Shown: in pieces, positions 63,034 through 64,000 of the stretch
Layout: each line of letters starts with the position of its first letter
How positions within the stretch are numbered: the first letter of the stretch is position 1
Assembly: GCF_015354315.1 (NCBI RefSeq)
Contig: NZ_JADKYY010000001.1
Coordinates: forward strand, 62,001-126,000
Source of the DNA: Planobacterium oryzisoli
GTDB taxonomy: Bacteria > Bacteroidota > Bacteroidia > Flavobacteriales > Weeksellaceae
DNA length: 64,000 nt
Reading direction: 5' to 3'
Translations under genes and position numbers: made by a program
Notes under the pieces: model-generated
Databases searched by the model: none
Told to the model about the DNA's origin: nothing
What the model saw: the letters and a program-made list of their open reading frames with translations, nothing else

Positions 63034-64000
63034 ATGAGTAGTAAAAACGCCGATTTATCCAAAGAATTAAAGAAATATTTCGGTTTTTCCACCTTTAAAG
63101 GTCCTCAAAAAGAGGTAATGGAAACATTGCTTGAGGGTAAGGATGTATTTGTACTCATGCCTACCGGTGGAGGAAAGTCCCTCTGCTACCAATTGCCGGC
63201 ACTCATTTCGGAAGGTACGGCAATCGTGGTTTCTCCCTTAATAGCTTTGATGAAAAACCAGGTGGATGCGGTAAATAGCCTTGCATCGGGTCATGGCATT
63301 GCGCATGTACTTAATTCTTCCTTAAATAAATCGCAGACAAATCAGGTATTCACGGACATTAAAAGCGGCAAGACTAAATTGCTTTATGTGGCACCTGAAT
63401 CTTTGATCAAGGAGGATTATGTAGATTTTTTGAAAGATGTCACGATTTCCTTTGTAGCCATTGACGAAGCCCATTGTATTTCCGAGTGGGGGCATGATTT
63501 CCGGCCAGAGTACAGAAACTTAAAACTGATCATAGACAAAATAGCCGATGTGCCGATTATTGCCTTGACTGCTACAGCTACGCCTAAAGTCCAGGACGAT
63601 ATACAAAAAACTTTAGGTATGCAGGATGCGCAGGTTTTTAAGTCTAGTTTTAATCGACCCAACCTGTATTACGAGGTTCGTCCTAAGGTTAATGTGGATA
63701 AGGAAATTGTGAGATTTATTAACCAGCGTAAAGGGAAATCGGGAATTGTATACTGTCTTAGTCGTAGGAAAGTGGAAGAATTTGCCCAGCTTCTTCAAGT
63801 AAATGGTATCAATGCTTTGCCATACCATGCGGGATTGGACCAAAAGACACGGGTATCTAATCAAGATAAGTTCCTAATGGAAGAATGCGATGTTATTGTT
63901 GCTACAATTGCATTTGGAATGGGAATCGACAAGCCTGATGTTCGTTTTGTGATTCATTACGATTTTCCCAAGTCATTGGAAAGTTACTATCAGGAAACAG
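63034..64000 (+). CDS. recQ: ATP-dependent DNA helicase RecQ (N-terminal part)
   Basis: First 322 codons; cut by the right edge (family about 610-730). Motif 0 and [19 protein letters not shown] and [16 protein letters not shown]; motif [22 protein letters not shown] (DEAH); motif [17 protein letters not shown]; motifs IV-V in [17 protein letters not shown] and [22 protein letters not shown]. 3'-5' helicase in recombination and fork repair. RQC and HRDC domains lie beyond the window. Confidence 0.96.
   Translation, partial: MSSKNADLSKELKKYFGFSTFKGPQKEVMETLLEGKDVFVLMPTGGGKSLCYQLPALISEGTAIVVSPLIALMKNQVDAVNSLASGHGIAHVLNSSLNKSQTNQVFTDIKSGKTKLLYVAPESLIKEDYVDFLKDVTISFVAIDEAHCISEWGHDFRPEYRNLKLIIDKIADVPIIALTATATPKVQDDIQKTLGMQDAQVFKSSFNRPNLYYEVRPKVNVDKEIVRFINQRKGKSGIVYCLSRRKVEEFAQLLQVNGINALPYHAGLDQKTRVSNQDKFLMEECDVIVATIAFGMGIDKPDVRFVIHYDFPKSLESYYQET

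Overview
The window reads as chromosome of a Flavobacteriales bacterium (Bacteroidota), most like the Chryseobacterium/Weeksellaceae side of the order; the genus is an inference. Support comes from many promoters of the Bacteroidota type (-7 box TAnnTTTG), few strong Shine-Dalgarno sequences, a short RRM RNA-binding protein, family 43 and family 10-like secreted glycosidases, a TPR protein paired with an outer-membrane barrel protein, a monomeric isocitrate dehydrogenase and a single-chain glycine decarboxylase. Genes are dense on both strands and most of the sequence is ordinary core genome.

Layout. 1-13.5 kb: monomeric icd (cut by the left edge), tpx, a cupin, an SRPBCC protein, a conserved protein with kinase-like motifs, a tail-anchored J-domain protein, an unannotated 50-residue Cys/Lys-rich protein, gcvP, a TSP3 lipoprotein, dgt, an SPFH protein, a DUF962 protein and an amino-acid permease. 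13.7-18.6 kb: TPR protein, barrel protein and tRNA-Arg(CCG). 18.7-23.2 kb: ribA divergent from a tetR-ABC1 kinase-marR-SDR operon, with an inverted repeat over both promoters. 23.3-38.6 kb: dedA, DUF465, typA, a GH10-like lipoprotein, an RRM protein, ychF, an SDR, an FMN reductase, an AI-2E family permease, an AIM24-like protein, parE-parC and a rhomboid protease. 38.6-49.6 kb: tsaC-yaaA-prmC operon, two identical initiator tRNAs, a methyltransferase, fsa, a GH43 enzyme, rarA, yidD-lgt, a small lipoprotein, pepE and a thioesterase. 49.7-64 kb: dnaA, a disrupted PTP/methyltransferase locus, an eRF1-like protein, PBP4, an M1 peptidase, tatC, kdsD and recQ (cut by the right edge).

The most unusual region is 51.5-57.5 kb. 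A 965-bp segment (end of a low-molecular-weight phosphatase gene, a complete RsmI-like methyltransferase gene and its downstream promoter region) occurs twice in direct orientation at a constant offset of 5,093 bp with 14 mismatches. Between the copies lies an AT-rich 4.1-kb island carrying an RsbQ/D14-like alpha/beta hydrolase overlapping a PAS hybrid histidine kinase with two receiver domains, and the N-terminus of an IS4-type transposase cut exactly where the second copy begins. I interpret this as an acquired small-molecule sensing module bounded by a recombination scar.

The ribA/tetR/ABC1/marR/SDR locus is a second candidate stress-response module. Other points of interest are near-leaderless genes, a 5' leader hairpin on the RRM mRNA, a secreted domain fused to Lgt, and the overlooked Cys-rich small protein. 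No CRISPR array, complete insertion sequence, prophage or rRNA gene was seen.
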